From Cylindrodendrum hubeiense (Eukaryota > Ascomycota > Sordariomycetes > Hypocreales > Nectriaceae): a stretch of 64,000 nucleotides of DNA. The stretch covers positions 1-64,000 of the forward strand of contig JAANBB010000115.1 in NCBI GenBank assembly GCA_014621425.1, given 5' to 3'. Below the pieces are notes generated by a model, which saw nothing but the letters and a program-made list of their open reading frames with translations, had not been told where the DNA came from and searched no databases. Below, piece by piece: positions 1-11,059 of the stretch. Position numbers and translations under genes: made by a program. Numbering within the stretch: position 1 is the stretch's first letter; each line of letters starts with the position of its first letter.

Positions 1-89
1 GGGATGCGGGAGAGTGGCCGATCGAGTCGCAGGCCCGGGTTCAGGGGGTGTTTGACTCGCACCAGAAGGTCGGGGTGTGGTTGGGTGTG

Positions 90-205
90 GAGAGGACGCG
101 GACAGGATGCAGACAGGGTGCGGATTGAATGTGGACAGGATATGGACTGGATGTGGACTGGAGGTGGACCGAATGTGGGCTCGAGTGGACTTGGATCGTA
201 AAATC
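90..205. repeat. degenerate tandem repeat, about 12 bp unit
   Basis: Variants of TGGACTGGATG recur head to tail (tggacaggat, tggactggat, tggactggag, tggaccgaat). The copies are imperfect. No function is indicated. Confidence 0.6.
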
Positions 206-803
206 CAAGCCGGGGCCATTGAGCAAAGCTGATGCAGGGACCAGGGGCTTACCTCGACCGACTATTGGAGTGCCACGGAGGAGATGACGCTGCTTGACGC
301 TGCTTGACAGTGCTTGACAGAACGTCGACTGCACTAGATGCGCCCGGTTCAATGCGATCCAATGCTTTGCAGGTTGCTAATCGGCTGAGCGTGAGGGGAC
401 TAGAGGGCTAGAGGGACTAGAGGGTCCAGTGCCGACGCCGTCCTCGGTGTGGTCTGATGCACAGCGAAGAGAAGGAAGAAGATGGCGGCCTCGAATCTAA
501 TGGACCACCAAACGTCGAGGCGCGTTGTGTTGATAATAAGCTGTCCTCTCTGGAATTCAAAGCCTGGGATGTTGCTGGGCCACCTGACACGGTGACCGCT
601 TCCGGTCAGACCTTGGCCTTGCGACAAACCCTGGTGACGAGTCATGTCTCGACTCCACGTGGGAGACATGGAGATGATCCAATCAGTCCCAGCACCGGAT
701 GTGGCCCGCCAACCTTGAATCTGTGCCACGATCCCGGGTTTCGTGAGGCGTTTGGGAGAGTTGGCCCTTGGCATCATTTACATTGCACGGCGTACTCGCT
801 CGC

Positions 804-884
804 GGTGGTGGTGGTGGTGGTGGTCCATGTCGCACCGTGTACTTGGCAGTGCTCGTGGTTGTGGTCGTGGTCCATGTCGCACCG
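804..884. repeat. GGT microsatellite with duplicated 17-mer
   Basis: A run of seven GGT triplets (804-824) is followed by TGGTCCATGTCGCACCG at 821-837 and again exactly at 868-884. It looks like slippage plus a local duplication in non-coding DNA. Confidence 0.75.
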
Positions 885-2844
885 CGTCGAGGCTAATGTC
901 TATACTTGGCACAGCGTCCAACAGTCCTACAGTGCTGTTGCCGAACCACTGAGCCCCTAGCGAGTCGTTTTAGCGAGCGGCGCCCCGGTTCGTTAGCCCT
1001 CAGCAGTCGTCCAACAGTCTGAGGCTCCCGAGACAGCCGGAGACGACATCTGCAAGACATCCGTCCATCCAGCCGAGTCATGTTGATGCTTGCCCGGTCT
1101 GGGTTGGAGAGCCGCGGGCGGGGATGCGTCCGGCCCGATCCAATTCCATTCGAGCCTGGTCGCCGAATCCGTGGCTTACACAGTGTCGAGGTCTCGCTGT
1201 GAATCAACTGCGAGGAATGAGCGCGCCGGCATTGTGTGCGCTCGATTGTTGCGGCTAGATTATTCGGGATAGTGTTCGGGCGTTCCGTCCCAATTTGACT
1301 TTGGCGCATTCGGCTCAACTTGCAGGTAGGTTGCGTCTCTGCGGCGGCCCTGCAATTCCCCATCCGAGTGCCTCCAAGTCGACGACTGTGTGCGAGACGC
1401 AGCCTGGGTCGTCGCCTGGTGTGTGCCAGATCTGGTGCGACGAGCTGGTGTGGAGATTGATGATCTCCGGTCGGCGCTGGCCGGCGACTTGGGCTGGCGA
1501 ACGGACGGTACAACGGTCGGGCTAAATGACGATCTACGGGACGAGGGCGTAAGATTAGGCGATGCCAGTAGTTCAGACGATTTGCTTGCAGTCTACGGTT
1601 GCGGATGCGAGGGTTGGAGGTTAAAGCCGTTCAACTCAGGCCACCAGGAGGTACGTGCGAGTTTCCGGACGGTCAACACGTGCAATCGACGGAGGCGGAG
1701 GGAGAGGCGGCATTCCCAACCCGGATTAGGAAAGAGCCCATCTCAATTTCAGGAACACCAGTCCAAACTATAGGTAGCATTTCGGCGCTTTCTGACGACT
1801 AAGATACCTGCAAACATACGATCATACGATCATACCTACCTAGGTAGGTACCTTACTGCTATTTCGTTTACGGATACGAGTCCCACGAATTGATTGCGGT
1901 AATAATAATATCTGGCTGGCTTCGACCATCATGACGTCCAACCAACGGCCCAAAAGGGTTCGTTCTTTATTTCCCCATGTCCGACGAATCAGCAGCTCCA
2001 GAGCCAACATCTAAGAACGCTGGCGACCTTCCCCAGACTACTGACAGGGAAAAGTCCGATGCTTCAAACAAATGCGACTGCATTGGTGCCCATGCTGCAG
2101 CCAAGAGGTAGCATTTTCTGGAAACATCGCACCCCCGAAACAGACCCTAGACGGATTGCACCAGCAAAGATCGACGCAACCTTCCGCAAGCAATCCGTTA
2201 TCGATGTTAGCAAAGCTACTGCAAACATGTCGGCCCAACTCTCAGGTAAGGTTGGGGACGGGAGACAGGGTGTGTCGAAAGTTCGAGCTGATTGTTTGCA
2301 TCAGTATGGCATCCCCAATCCGAGCGACACGAACAAACCTGGCCATACTGCGGATGAGTCGACCGAGGCAGCTTCTGAGACACCGCGGCAATTGCAGGGA
2401 TAGCTCGGCATGGCCAGGGAACCATTCGATCAACGCCGACAGACAAACAAGCTACCTCGAGATGCATGCGCCCGGGCTGATGGAAGATCGAGGGCGCCAT
2501 AGAGGCCGTTCATTTGTCACCGCAATGCTACCAACGCTATCAAACGTGACAGTTGAACAAGCAATTCTACCCGGATAATGTCGGTTGTCCTTGATGTCAT
2601 TGACGCGTCGTCGCGATGAGGCCTGTCGATCCCAAACCTGGTGCCTTGATGCACTGCTGATCCAAGGCTACAGCAGCTGCGTCATAGAACCCCACCAACA
2701 ACCGAAGGGCGCGGGGCCTGACAACCCCACCACCAAATCCTCCCCATCGCCAAACAGCTTCGCAACTCCAGTAAACCTACTGCCGACAGTTAATCTGTCG
2801 CAAAACTATCGTCTCCTTCCAGCGCTCGTCTCAATCTGCCCGCC

Positions 2845-3638
2845 ATGTCGACACTCACAGACCCTGACGTCCCCAAGGGACGCCCCGCCTTCATCCCGCT
2901 CGAAGCGAACCCCGAGCTCATGACGACCCTCATCCACAAGCTCGGCGTCAGCGAGGCCCTGCAGATCCACGATGTCTACTCCCTTACCGAACCCGAACTG
3001 CTTGCCTTTATTCCCCGGCCCGCTCTCGCCCTCCTGCTCGTCTTTCCCGTCAGCGCCACCTACGAGAGTCACCGCATGGCCGAGGACGGCCAGACCGAAC
3101 CATACACTGGAAAGGGCGACGCCGAACCTGTTATTTGGTGGCGACAAACCATTCGCAACGCCTGCGGTCTGATGGGAATTTTGCACGCCGTCAGCAACGG
3201 CCCTGCGAGGAGCTTCATCCGTAAGTTGCCTTCGAATATGGCCTGTACCCGCTAACCATCGTTGCAGAGGAAGGTTCTACGCTGGACGAGATCATCAAGA
3301 AGAGCGTCCCCCTCTCTGGCGCCGACCGATCCAAGGTCCTTGAAGAAAGCCATGGCCTCGCCACTGCCCACAAGGAGGCTGCCTCCGTGGGCGATACCCC
3401 CGCTCCCGCCGCCGACGACGACATCGACCTTCACTATGTCTGCTTTGTCAAGGGAAATGACGGTGCTCTGTGGGAGCTGGATGGCCGTCGCCAAGGTCCG
3501 ATTAGGCGGGGAGCGCTGACAAAGGACGAGGATGTGCTGAGCGAGAACGGTCTGAGTCTAGGTGCCCTCAGGTTCCTCGAGAGGGAGGGCGGAGATTTGA
3601 GGTTCAGTGCCGTCGCTCTGGCTGGATCTACGGATTAA
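2845..3638 (+). CDS. ubiquitin carboxyl-terminal hydrolase, UCH (peptidase C12) family
   Basis: A cysteine protease that removes small adducts from the C-terminus of ubiquitin, the UCH-L3/Yuh1 type. Two exons: 2845-3220 and 3268-3638, with a 47-bp GT-AG intron (3221-3267) and phase 1. The spliced protein has 248 residues, close to the 230 or so usual for UCH-L3. The full catalytic set is visible: oxyanion Gln101 and nucleophile Cys107 in WWRQTIRNACG, His181 in DLHYVCF and Asp197 in WELDG. The Gln-Cys spacing and the NACG motif are typical. The start is the first ATG after a pyrimidine-rich leader and precedes a conserved FIPLEANPE segment. Likely a housekeeping enzyme of cytosol or nucleus. 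Nothing looks damaged. Confidence 0.95.
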
Positions 3639-4296
3639 GGATGCTGGCTCCAAGTTACAGTCAACTGGGTCATCGGCAATCCGCGGGTTCCGAAGGGCTT
3701 GTGTGGCCATGAGTCTCTGAGAATGATCTTGTAATACAACATGTATTGGCCTAAGCGCAGCCAGCAAGACGAGACACATGCGATAACAGCTGCATCAACA
3801 TGCTGCCTTCAGATCTGAGCGCAATGACAAAGGATTTGTCCTCTTGAAGTTCTTGAAGAGAAATCTAGACATCATGGTATGCCTTGAAGAGGCAGACACT
3901 CTCAACGGTCAACTAGCGATTATGTTCAGCCGCTTCAGTGATTTCCGCGTCGCGCTAGGTCACCCGCTTCAATTACATCTAGGCTATTTTCAGCTACGAA
4001 TTTCTACCGCGTGATGATCCTAATCAATCCATAATGGATAAGAGTGATAATTACTTATTATCACCAAGCCTTGCTTAGTCCTCCGTCCCGCTAGCTCATC
4101 TCCTCCCTCAGCCTCTTCATTAGGCGATCGTACCCCAATCGTTTGTGGCAGGACAAGCCATGCTGAAGCCACATCTGCCGGCATTCAGCTCCCCCACTTC
4201 TCCGAGGCAGCAACTTCAATATATATCCACCTCAATCCTTTCTTTTGCTGCCGCGCAATCTCCCCCAAACTAGGATCCCTTTGCAAACGAGACAAC
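3639..4296. other. intergenic, UCH 3' end to Arf-like promoter
   Basis: No gene is supported. Short frames here have no domain. The part before 4297 is pyrimidine-rich and contains a TATATA stretch near 4218-4224, and probably serves as promoter of the Arf-like gene. Confidence 0.6.
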
Positions 4297-6529
4297 ATGC
4301 GTGAGTCTAATGCGTCCCGCCCAGCTGGGTCCCCCGTTAATGCCGTTAGGTATCGGTGGCTGGCTATTGGGCAGAGGCTCCGAACACAGCGGTCTGCTGC
4401 TCGGCAGCGATGCCGCGGGCAAAACGACGCTGCTCTACCGGTTGAAGCTTGGAGAGACGGTCCAGACAATTCCGACGATTGGCATGAATGTAGAAAGCAT
4501 CGAATACCCAGATGGAAGCCTCACCTTATGGGATGTTGGAGGCAAGACGCGCCCTCCCAAGTGCACTTCGGACGTCTAACATTGCATAGGATGCGATAAA
4601 ATGAGACCTCTCATTCGACATTACATCGTCAAGGATCGGTTCCTCGTGTTTCTTCACGACTGTCATGATCAGGATTCCGAGAGAATAGACTACTCAATTG
4701 AGCAATTGCACGCAACAATGGGATTCATGGCCGAGCTGGGCTGTCGCTATTTGTGGATCCTATTAACAAAGCAGGACCTCCTCCCTCCATCAGATAGAGA
4801 AGCAATTGTAAGCGGCGTACGCAAACGCTTTGAGCTGGAGCTGGAACGGTATCAAGGCATGCATTACGTCAAAATCATGGATCCTCCAGGCTTGAGTGCC
4901 GCGTCTGGAGATCAGCTTTACGACGTCATGAAGGAAATCAGACAGACGCTTAAACAGGGCCCGCAGCCTGTGGCAAAATTCACAAAAGTGCAGGTCGAAC
5001 AGCTAGAGAAGGGGCCCAGCGAGCAAGAGCTGACTGAGCGGGTTTACAAGGCCAGTACAGAGAGCGTTGATCCTGACCGCTTCTGGACGACTTTTGTTGA
5101 AGGCGGCCTTGACACTTGGGATCATTATGCTCATCTCAGAGCGGGATACTTTGTTCTGTTCGAAGGGTTGTCCAGGGGGTCGAGTCTGCTCACTTGTGCC
5201 AACGACTTCTTGGCTCGTCTCAAGGAACTCAGACTCAATCACCCAGAAAAGTTCCGCAACACGGCACACCGGTATGCAACTTACCTTCAAGTCCCAACAT
5301 GGGAACCAGAGCTGATACTCGACAGAACCATGACAATATTCTGGCTCTACCAGATCCAGTTTGCTGCAGTTACGTATCAGGTTGAAAAGGGACTCGAAGA
5401 GTTTCCCTCGCGAGCCGACTTTCGCGACATTCTACTCCTCACGCCGTCACTGATGAATGCCGGCCTTTGGAAGGCCTACTACTCCAAAGATTTGATGTTC
5501 AGCCCAGAGGCGAGAGATAACTGGCATCTGCCTGACCACCAAGCTCTCCCCCCTTTCAAGAAAAAAAAGCTGGGTCTGAAGCCGAGCACAACCAAGGAAG
5601 AGTTGGATCGCTATAAGCTCCCCCGTTTTGCGTTTTCAGTCGTGCAAAAGACACTCTCGTCCAAACTCCGACGCGGAGGCGTGGTGAAGCAGGCTCTCAA
5701 CGCGCTGCAATCATCCACCATCCGCCTTCGAGCCTCTGATCGTTCAGTCCCCCCGTACTCGGAGACACAAGCATATTTCTGGATCCAGCTTATCCATGCC
5801 TCACTCCGGTCTTTAGACATTACGCCATCGCAGTCGTCTCCGCCTGCCTTTGACGGACCAGTGACAGCACTGACCTTTGACACATTCAAGACTCTTTTCG
5901 ACCTCACCGGAGCGGAATGGCGGCGCTACTATACTCAGAAGCTGTGGGAGGACATCTCTGCGCGCATGAGCTTCGTCAATCCTGACTTGAAACCTCTTCC
6001 GAACGTGTTTGGAACCCCATCCCAGGCCAAGGTGGATCTTGCTCGCCTGCGCATGGCAAATACCGTCACCCATCGATTCGCCACACCGCCCGAGCTGCCT
6101 CCTCGCGAAGAGCTCGACTTCAACGCTGCTATCGTGGTCGATGAAGCTAATCTGATGCCTGATGAAGGATTAAACGTCGGGATCCATGCGAGCCTTCTTC
6201 AGTATCTGTACCGTCACTTGTCGGCCACGCAGACGGAGAAAAGAGGACCTTCAGGAACGGCGGCTGCCAAAACAGCACTGGATCTGTCCGAGACCTTGGG
6301 CTCGACTCAGAGCATGTTCTGGGTTCAGCAAGCTCAAATTTCAATGGCTACGAGTGGCTCCCTGACGTTTGAAGAGTTTGTCACCAAGAATCCCCAACTG
6401 GCGTATGAAGATCTGCCTTTCTTGTACTATTCGCCCGAAATATGGTGGAGTAGTGAGGCTAAAGAGGTTTTCATGCCTCCTGATCGACGGCCTCTTTCCA
6501 GTATTGTTTCTCAGATGGCTTCCAAGTAA
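4297..6529 (+). CDS. divergent Arf-like GTPase with long C-terminal domain
   Basis: Three exons join in phase: 4297-4300 (only ATGC), 4350-4541 and 4590-6529, giving 711 residues. Residues 1-170 form an Arf/Arl-type G domain: P-loop GSDAAGKT (20-27), switch I PTIGMN (43-48), switch II WDVGGCDKMRP (62-72) and base-recognition TKQD (125-128). The remaining 540 residues have no domain I recognise; they look helical and soluble. Three Arf hallmarks are changed: residue 2 is Arg, so the N-myristoylation glycine is absent; the catalytic Gln after DVGG is Cys67; and NKxD is TKQD. GTP hydrolysis or nucleotide binding may therefore be altered. The second intron is GC-AG. Arf proteins usually have about 180 residues, so this is a fusion-type relative. 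The domain call is firm; its function is unknown. Confidence 0.88.
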
Positions 6530-6636
6530 GCCAGCACATCTATGCGTCAAGTCGCTTAGGCAGTGATATCTACACTGTTCCCGACATAGATTCCCAAGCT
6601 AGATTATAACAGGACTCAATAACTATGATATATCTT

Positions 6637-8613
6637 TCACAGAGGAGATGAGTGAATTACATGATCCGTCATCCACCAACTCAAGTCGTCGGTTATCGTT
6701 TTCACATCCCTTCCTGAACCGCTTTGGGCCTTGGATTCCACCTGGTCGACTTGCCATATATCTGGCAATTCCAAGCTTCTCCACGAAACATCCTCGCCCC
6801 TAGCAACGATGACGCGGATAATGTCTCGTTGGGGGGTTGGCTCGGCAGCTTCATTGCTTCGAATCTCTTTCGGGAATGTGATTTCCATGGTAAACCCCAT
6901 CGACTTCCCTTGGCGTAACCCTTCGCGAGACCTACTCCCCGGGTAAATCTGCCGGACACCAAACCCAGGGTGCAGGCTTAGAACGGTCAGATACAAATCA
7001 CTCTCGCCAGTGTTTGTGAAGACGAATTTCATCTTAATCTTTGGATCCGCTGGGCTAGCAACCCGCGTGAGACTTGACGTAAATGGAGGGCAGTCCTGGC
7101 AAGCTTCTCTGGGAAGGTCTAATATCTGTCTGAAACGTGCTAGATGCCCAAGAGCCGCGGCGGATCGAGCTGCGAGTTGCAAAGTACCGCTGCCCTTGAG
7201 TTCCAAACACCGCAAGGGTCCCTCGTAGCCGATTAATGATGATGGCCCGGAGATTTCAACGCCATCGACGCCGCGTCGCGCTAATATGAACTTCTCTTTG
7301 CCTGGAGTTGAGTCTCGGGAAAATTCTTCAACTTCAATACTGCCTGCGAGCAATTTCTCGAGCTTTTCGTAGAGTGCCATCTGAAACTTGTCCCCAAGGG
7401 ACTCATCGACATAGACTCGAAACATCTCTCGTCCCAGACCCCACTTCGAAGGCACAACTTCGAGGCTGTACTGGGACTTCTGTAGAAAGCCGGATAAAAT
7501 TCTCGCGTGGCACTTCCTATCCTTGATCTTACTGACCTTGAAGACAACCTCATGAGAGAGAGGCACTTGTGCAAATTCAGTTCCTGGATGGATACCGTGA
7601 ACTTTTCCCATAGGGACGATGATTTCATTGCCTTCGACTTGCGAGACGAGGGGGTTAGACAAGAAGGGTTCAAAATTCTCAAAGAATGCAAGCCTATCTC
7701 GACCGAAGACTTCTGGGTTCTGCTTATGAGACTCGAGCCGTTCCGCAATCTTGTCGCGAAGTACACAGTACGTTGACGGAGTTATGTGTGGCTGAGACTG
7801 TTCCAAGAGTTTGACAAGCTCATACGTGAATGCGCCGTGTGATTTGCCGTTGACTTTGATCTCCTTCGCCAATTGATTAGGCTGGCAAGCGGCCATTAAG
7901 GTAAAGCTGTCTGGATTGATAGACCAAGACTTTTCCAACTCGGAATTCCTGAAACCTGAGTCTATGGTTGGCTCCGTGGCTGGCTCCGTGGTTGAGTGCG
8001 TTGTTTCTTGTTGAGTTAGGTCGTCATTTGGAGGTTTAAGATCCTCCCAGTCCAGTGGAGTACGGCCTCGATGATCGCCTCGCCATGAACCGCCGGAGTA
8101 GCAGCTGTCTAGAACGACAATCACTTGAACGTGTTTCTTGTCGAGGCGTTTCAGCCACCCGTTGAGTTCCCATCCCCGTACGGGAGGTTTGTTGAGGCAA
8201 AAGTCGGCAGTAAGAAGAGATGGATCTTTCTGCCGGCCGGCCGGCGATCCAACAGTCTTGCGCAGGCGTCCACCGTGGCCGGAGTATTGAAAGAAGAATA
8301 TATCGCCGGGGTTTGCTTTGGTGGTCACAGCATCAAACTCCCTCTTGATGTTGGCGTATGTGGGCAAGTAATCTGGAGACTCTTTGGGCTGCCGGAACTG
8401 ACCGCTCGTTGTCGTATCTGTAGAAGACGTAAGAACTACGGTGTGCTCCACCTGGAATCTTTCTTGGAGGACCGCATTGACGGCGTTGACATCGTTGACG
8501 CAGCCTTTGAGGTCATGAATGGCCCTATCGCGATTCTCGTTTGCCCCGTTTTTGAGGTAGAGATCGATGCCGACGAGCAGCGCAAAGCGCCGTTGTGACC
8601 CGGGGCGATCCAT
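6637..8613 (-). CDS. caspase-domain protein (peptidase C14, metacaspase-like)
   Basis: One uninterrupted frame of 658 residues, starting at the ATG before DRPGSQRRFALLVGIDLY. Residues 9-310 form a caspase fold: strand RFALLVGI, catalytic His113 in YSGHG, catalytic Cys171 in VVLDSCYSGG, then a p10-like part with FTLMAACQPNQLA and HGAFTYELVKLL. The C-terminal half (about 320-658) is not a caspase. Its end (LYLTVLSLHPGFGVRQIYP and following) has the beta-rich look of the DUF4384-type extensions found on some caspase proteins. There is no long Pro-rich prodomain as in type I fungal metacaspases. It is transcribed away from the gene at 10088 across 1.5 kb. Known relatives cleave after Arg or Lys and are linked to regulated cell death; the target here is unknown. 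Confidence 0.88.
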   Translation of the reverse strand: MDRPGSQRRFALLVGIDLYLKNGANENRDRAIHDLKGCVNDVNAVNAVLQERFQVEHTVVLTSSTDTTTSGQFRQPKESPDYLPTYANIKREFDAVTTKANPGDIFFFQYSGHGGRLRKTVGSPAGRQKDPSLLTADFCLNKPPVRGWELNGWLKRLDKKHVQVIVVLDSCYSGGSWRGDHRGRTPLDWEDLKPPNDDLTQQETTHSTTEPATEPTIDSGFRNSELEKSWSINPDSFTLMAACQPNQLAKEIKVNGKSHGAFTYELVKLLEQSQPHITPSTYCVLRDKIAERLESHKQNPEVFGRDRLAFFENFEPFLSNPLVSQVEGNEIIVPMGKVHGIHPGTEFAQVPLSHEVVFKVSKIKDRKCHARILSGFLQKSQYSLEVVPSKWGLGREMFRVYVDESLGDKFQMALYEKLEKLLAGSIEVEEFSRDSTPGKEKFILARRGVDGVEISGPSSLIGYEGPLRCLELKGSGTLQLAARSAAALGHLARFRQILDLPREACQDCPPFTSSLTRVASPADPKIKMKFVFTNTGESDLYLTVLSLHPGFGVRQIYPGSRSREGLRQGKSMGFTMEITFPKEIRSNEAAEPTPQRDIIRVIVARGEDVSWRSLELPDIWQVDQVESKAQSGSGRDVKTITDDLSWWMTDHVIHSSPL

Positions 8614-10087
8614 GTTGAGGTTATTGTGATATAGATGATCAGGATCATTTTCTAGAGACAGCTTCTCTGTGGGGTGCCTCGCTTCAGTCCCGTCTGCGAA
8701 ATTGAATTAGCCCTACCCTGCTGCCAGCCCAATGTGAGGCAATGCAGGTTGGTTACTTCGCCAATGATGCTGCAGACATCCTATTCCCAAAGCCCCATCC
8801 TAAGACTTTGTTATCCAGTCAAGCTCTGTACGGTCTCAGGGGCCCCGCTATGTGGTCACTGAGACCACGAGCCTAAGATCCCTATGCAGCAGCTTACGGG
8901 TTCGCCTGCCCGCGGCGGCTATCGTGTGTATGGCATCCACTCCTAAGCTGTTACGTCGAATAAGGAGGCACTTTAGCCGCCCGTGGATTAGTTTAGTGAC
9001 CCTTTTGGCTTGGTTGCAGACTCGGTTACTCAAGCAGACACGAGGTTGTCCCCACATAATGGCTATTAATAGAGGAATGTTCACCTCGTTGGACTCCGTT
9101 AATAAACAAGCAGGGCGAATTCGCTACTCAACTTATAAATGAATCGGCAGAGCCCGACCCGTGCATCTAATTAATTGTCGTCATTTCCTATGGCTACGAG
9201 AAGTCGAGGACTCGGCTTCTCTTCAGTAACTCATTAAGATATCATTACACTGTACCCGAAGTACGGAAAAGGGAATCATAGAGGCTTATAGAGAGGACTA
9301 TGCATCTTAATATTTTTGCGACCAGAAAGTCCGAGTCATGAACTTGTGTTTGAATTTTATGAAGGTGTTCATCTGTCCTAAAAGAGGCAGAAAATGGTCA
9401 CATTTATCACCTGTTTGAATGGGGGCTTTTTCTAGAGTCCTTCTCGATGAGAAATACTGATGGGTGGGAGCGATTGAGAGGATCCCAAATAACCGTTAAC
9501 TAAACACTGCCAGCAAAACGGCAACCCCTAAAACAGTTGTTAATATATTTGAAGTCAACCAAGGGAAACATTGATCTCGCCGTGGACTTTCTATAGGTAC
9601 AGTATTTCGTGGGCACGCTTTAGAGGATTGTCGACGGGTTGTGTGTTGACTCGCGCGACGTATATCTCAACACCCTAGCACGGATCGGCTGCCCTTTCAG
9701 CTGTCAGAAATACGCTTTGCCATGCAAGCAATGCGCTTCGAGTCGAATGGCCTCATCAAAATGGCGCTGTCGGCCATGGAGTGGTCCGCGGAGAGAAGGT
9801 CGCTGTATTGAGCAACGAATCAGTGCGACACACAGCGCTATGGGTGCCTTATGTCCACTTTAGTGCTTGAAGCCTTGAATATCGTGAGACTTAACACATG
9901 TAACAACTACAAGAGAGCCTTTACGAAAGCAGAATATCACCCCACTAACACGGGCAGTGCTCTGTTACCCCGCTTACTCAGCCACGGGTGAATGTCTGCG
10001 TCCTTTACTGGCAGTTCAGGCTCGTAAGGTAATTCCTCACGACGAATTCGCGAATATTCCTTTGATGCAAGGATATACTGATCCATT
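8614..10087. other. shared upstream region between caspase and acidic-tail genes
   Basis: A 1.47-kb region that must contain both divergent promoters. No coding frame is supported. An inverted repeat pair lies at 8832-8868: GTGGTC and GACCAC flank ACTGA, and GGTCTCAG pairs with CTGAGACC. The middle (9240-9600) is AT-rich. Nothing else is recognised. Confidence 0.55.
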
Positions 10088-11059
10088 ATGCCAAATAAAT
10101 CACGACTTGACAGGGTCTTTGCCCGGCTCCTCCAAAACCATCCCTACGGATGGGCTCTGTATAAGAAGGCCACTGCAGAAGAGTTGCATCCAGGTTGCTG
10201 TGGCTACTTCGATACCGATGGTGACTGGCATACGCTGGTCGATCTCATGAGCAGCGAGGAGGATTTGATCCGTCAAGGTTGGGACGCTCCAGGGAACAAG
10301 CTCGGGAACAAGGACGAAGAGCCAGAGACCCTGATATGGAGCCCAAAAACGTCCAAATCAGTTGTCTCATGTCAAATAGGCGGTGAAGCTGGAGCTTCGT
10401 AAGTCTATCGAGCCACAAAATGACAAGGGCTGACATTTTCTAGCGTATTCGTGGCGCCAGTTCAACCGTCCGTAACTTTGTCATTCACATGTGACGGGGA
10501 TGAAGGTGCAGTTCTTACAACTGAAAGCCCTGTTCTGAGGCATCGAGTTGGCAACGAATCAGCGGCGATACAGTGGATGAAAGACAATACCCCCGAAATC
10601 TTGACGCAGTACAGACCTATTGTCGAAAGACATGGAATCTGGGTCGTGACCAAGACCTATACGTCGCACCGATGTGGTGTTGTTGTCATGGCATCCAAAT
10701 CGTCCAAGGTTGAGATTGGTATCGGCGCGAGCGCCCCGGGACTGTTTACTTTAGACCCATCAAGTTCGTGGGCATCTAGTCATGGGGATCTTGCTGCTGA
10801 GATCCATGAGGATGAGAGGGGAGTGGTGGCATTTATCAGTGGCATTTACTTTTCCAAGAAACTATTCTCATCCAAACTAAAGCACTTGTCTGACCAGGAT
10901 GACCAAAAGAAGAAGATATTTCGTGGGGGGTATGTCGAGTCAGATGAAGGCGGAAGCGAAGACGAAGAATACGGACAGAACGATGAATCTGGACAAGATG
11001 AAACAGACGAAGACGAGGAAGAGTTCGAGATGCAGTTATACAACTGTCATGGTGCTTGA
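10088..11059 (+). CDS. 308-residue fungal protein with acidic C-terminal tail; possible gasdermin-like effector
   Basis: Two exons, 10088-10398 and 10444-11059, with a 45-bp intron (phase 2, CTGAC branch site), give 308 residues. Motifs PYGWALYK, PGCCGYFDTDGDW, LIWSPKTS, VLTTESPV and HGIWVVTKTY match, from memory, a family of fungal proteins of unknown function. The order of strands, with a WVVT strand after a helix, resembles the gasdermin N-terminal domain; this is my inference, not a demonstrated homology. There is no signal peptide or obvious membrane helix. After a basic stretch (DDQKKKIFRGG) comes a tail of some 45 residues dominated by Glu and Asp. Such a layout would suit release by a basic-specific protease, and a caspase-like gene sits head to head upstream. 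The gene itself is certain; the function is speculative. Confidence 0.8.

Larger units (their letters stand above)
1..2844. other. gene-poor stretch with simple repeats
   Basis: I see no supportable gene in this 2.8 kb. Open frames are short, overlap on both strands, carry no recognisable domain and show no intron pattern that would join them. The stretch holds a degenerate repeat near 90-205, a GGT run near 804-824, and a palindromic CCTACCTAGGTAGG element near 1836-1850, a kind of sequence that often occurs between genes in such fungi. The last 100 bases are pyrimidine-rich and probably serve as promoter and 5' leader of the gene at 2845. Confidence 0.6.

Noticed and set aside
893..1513. 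206-residue minus-strand frame
   Set aside because: Begins with TTG, is Arg/Ser/Thr-rich as expected for a chance frame in GC-rich DNA, and has no domain.
8852..9142. 96-residue plus frame, possibly transposon debris
   Set aside because: No transposase motif, terminal repeat or duplicated copy could be seen.
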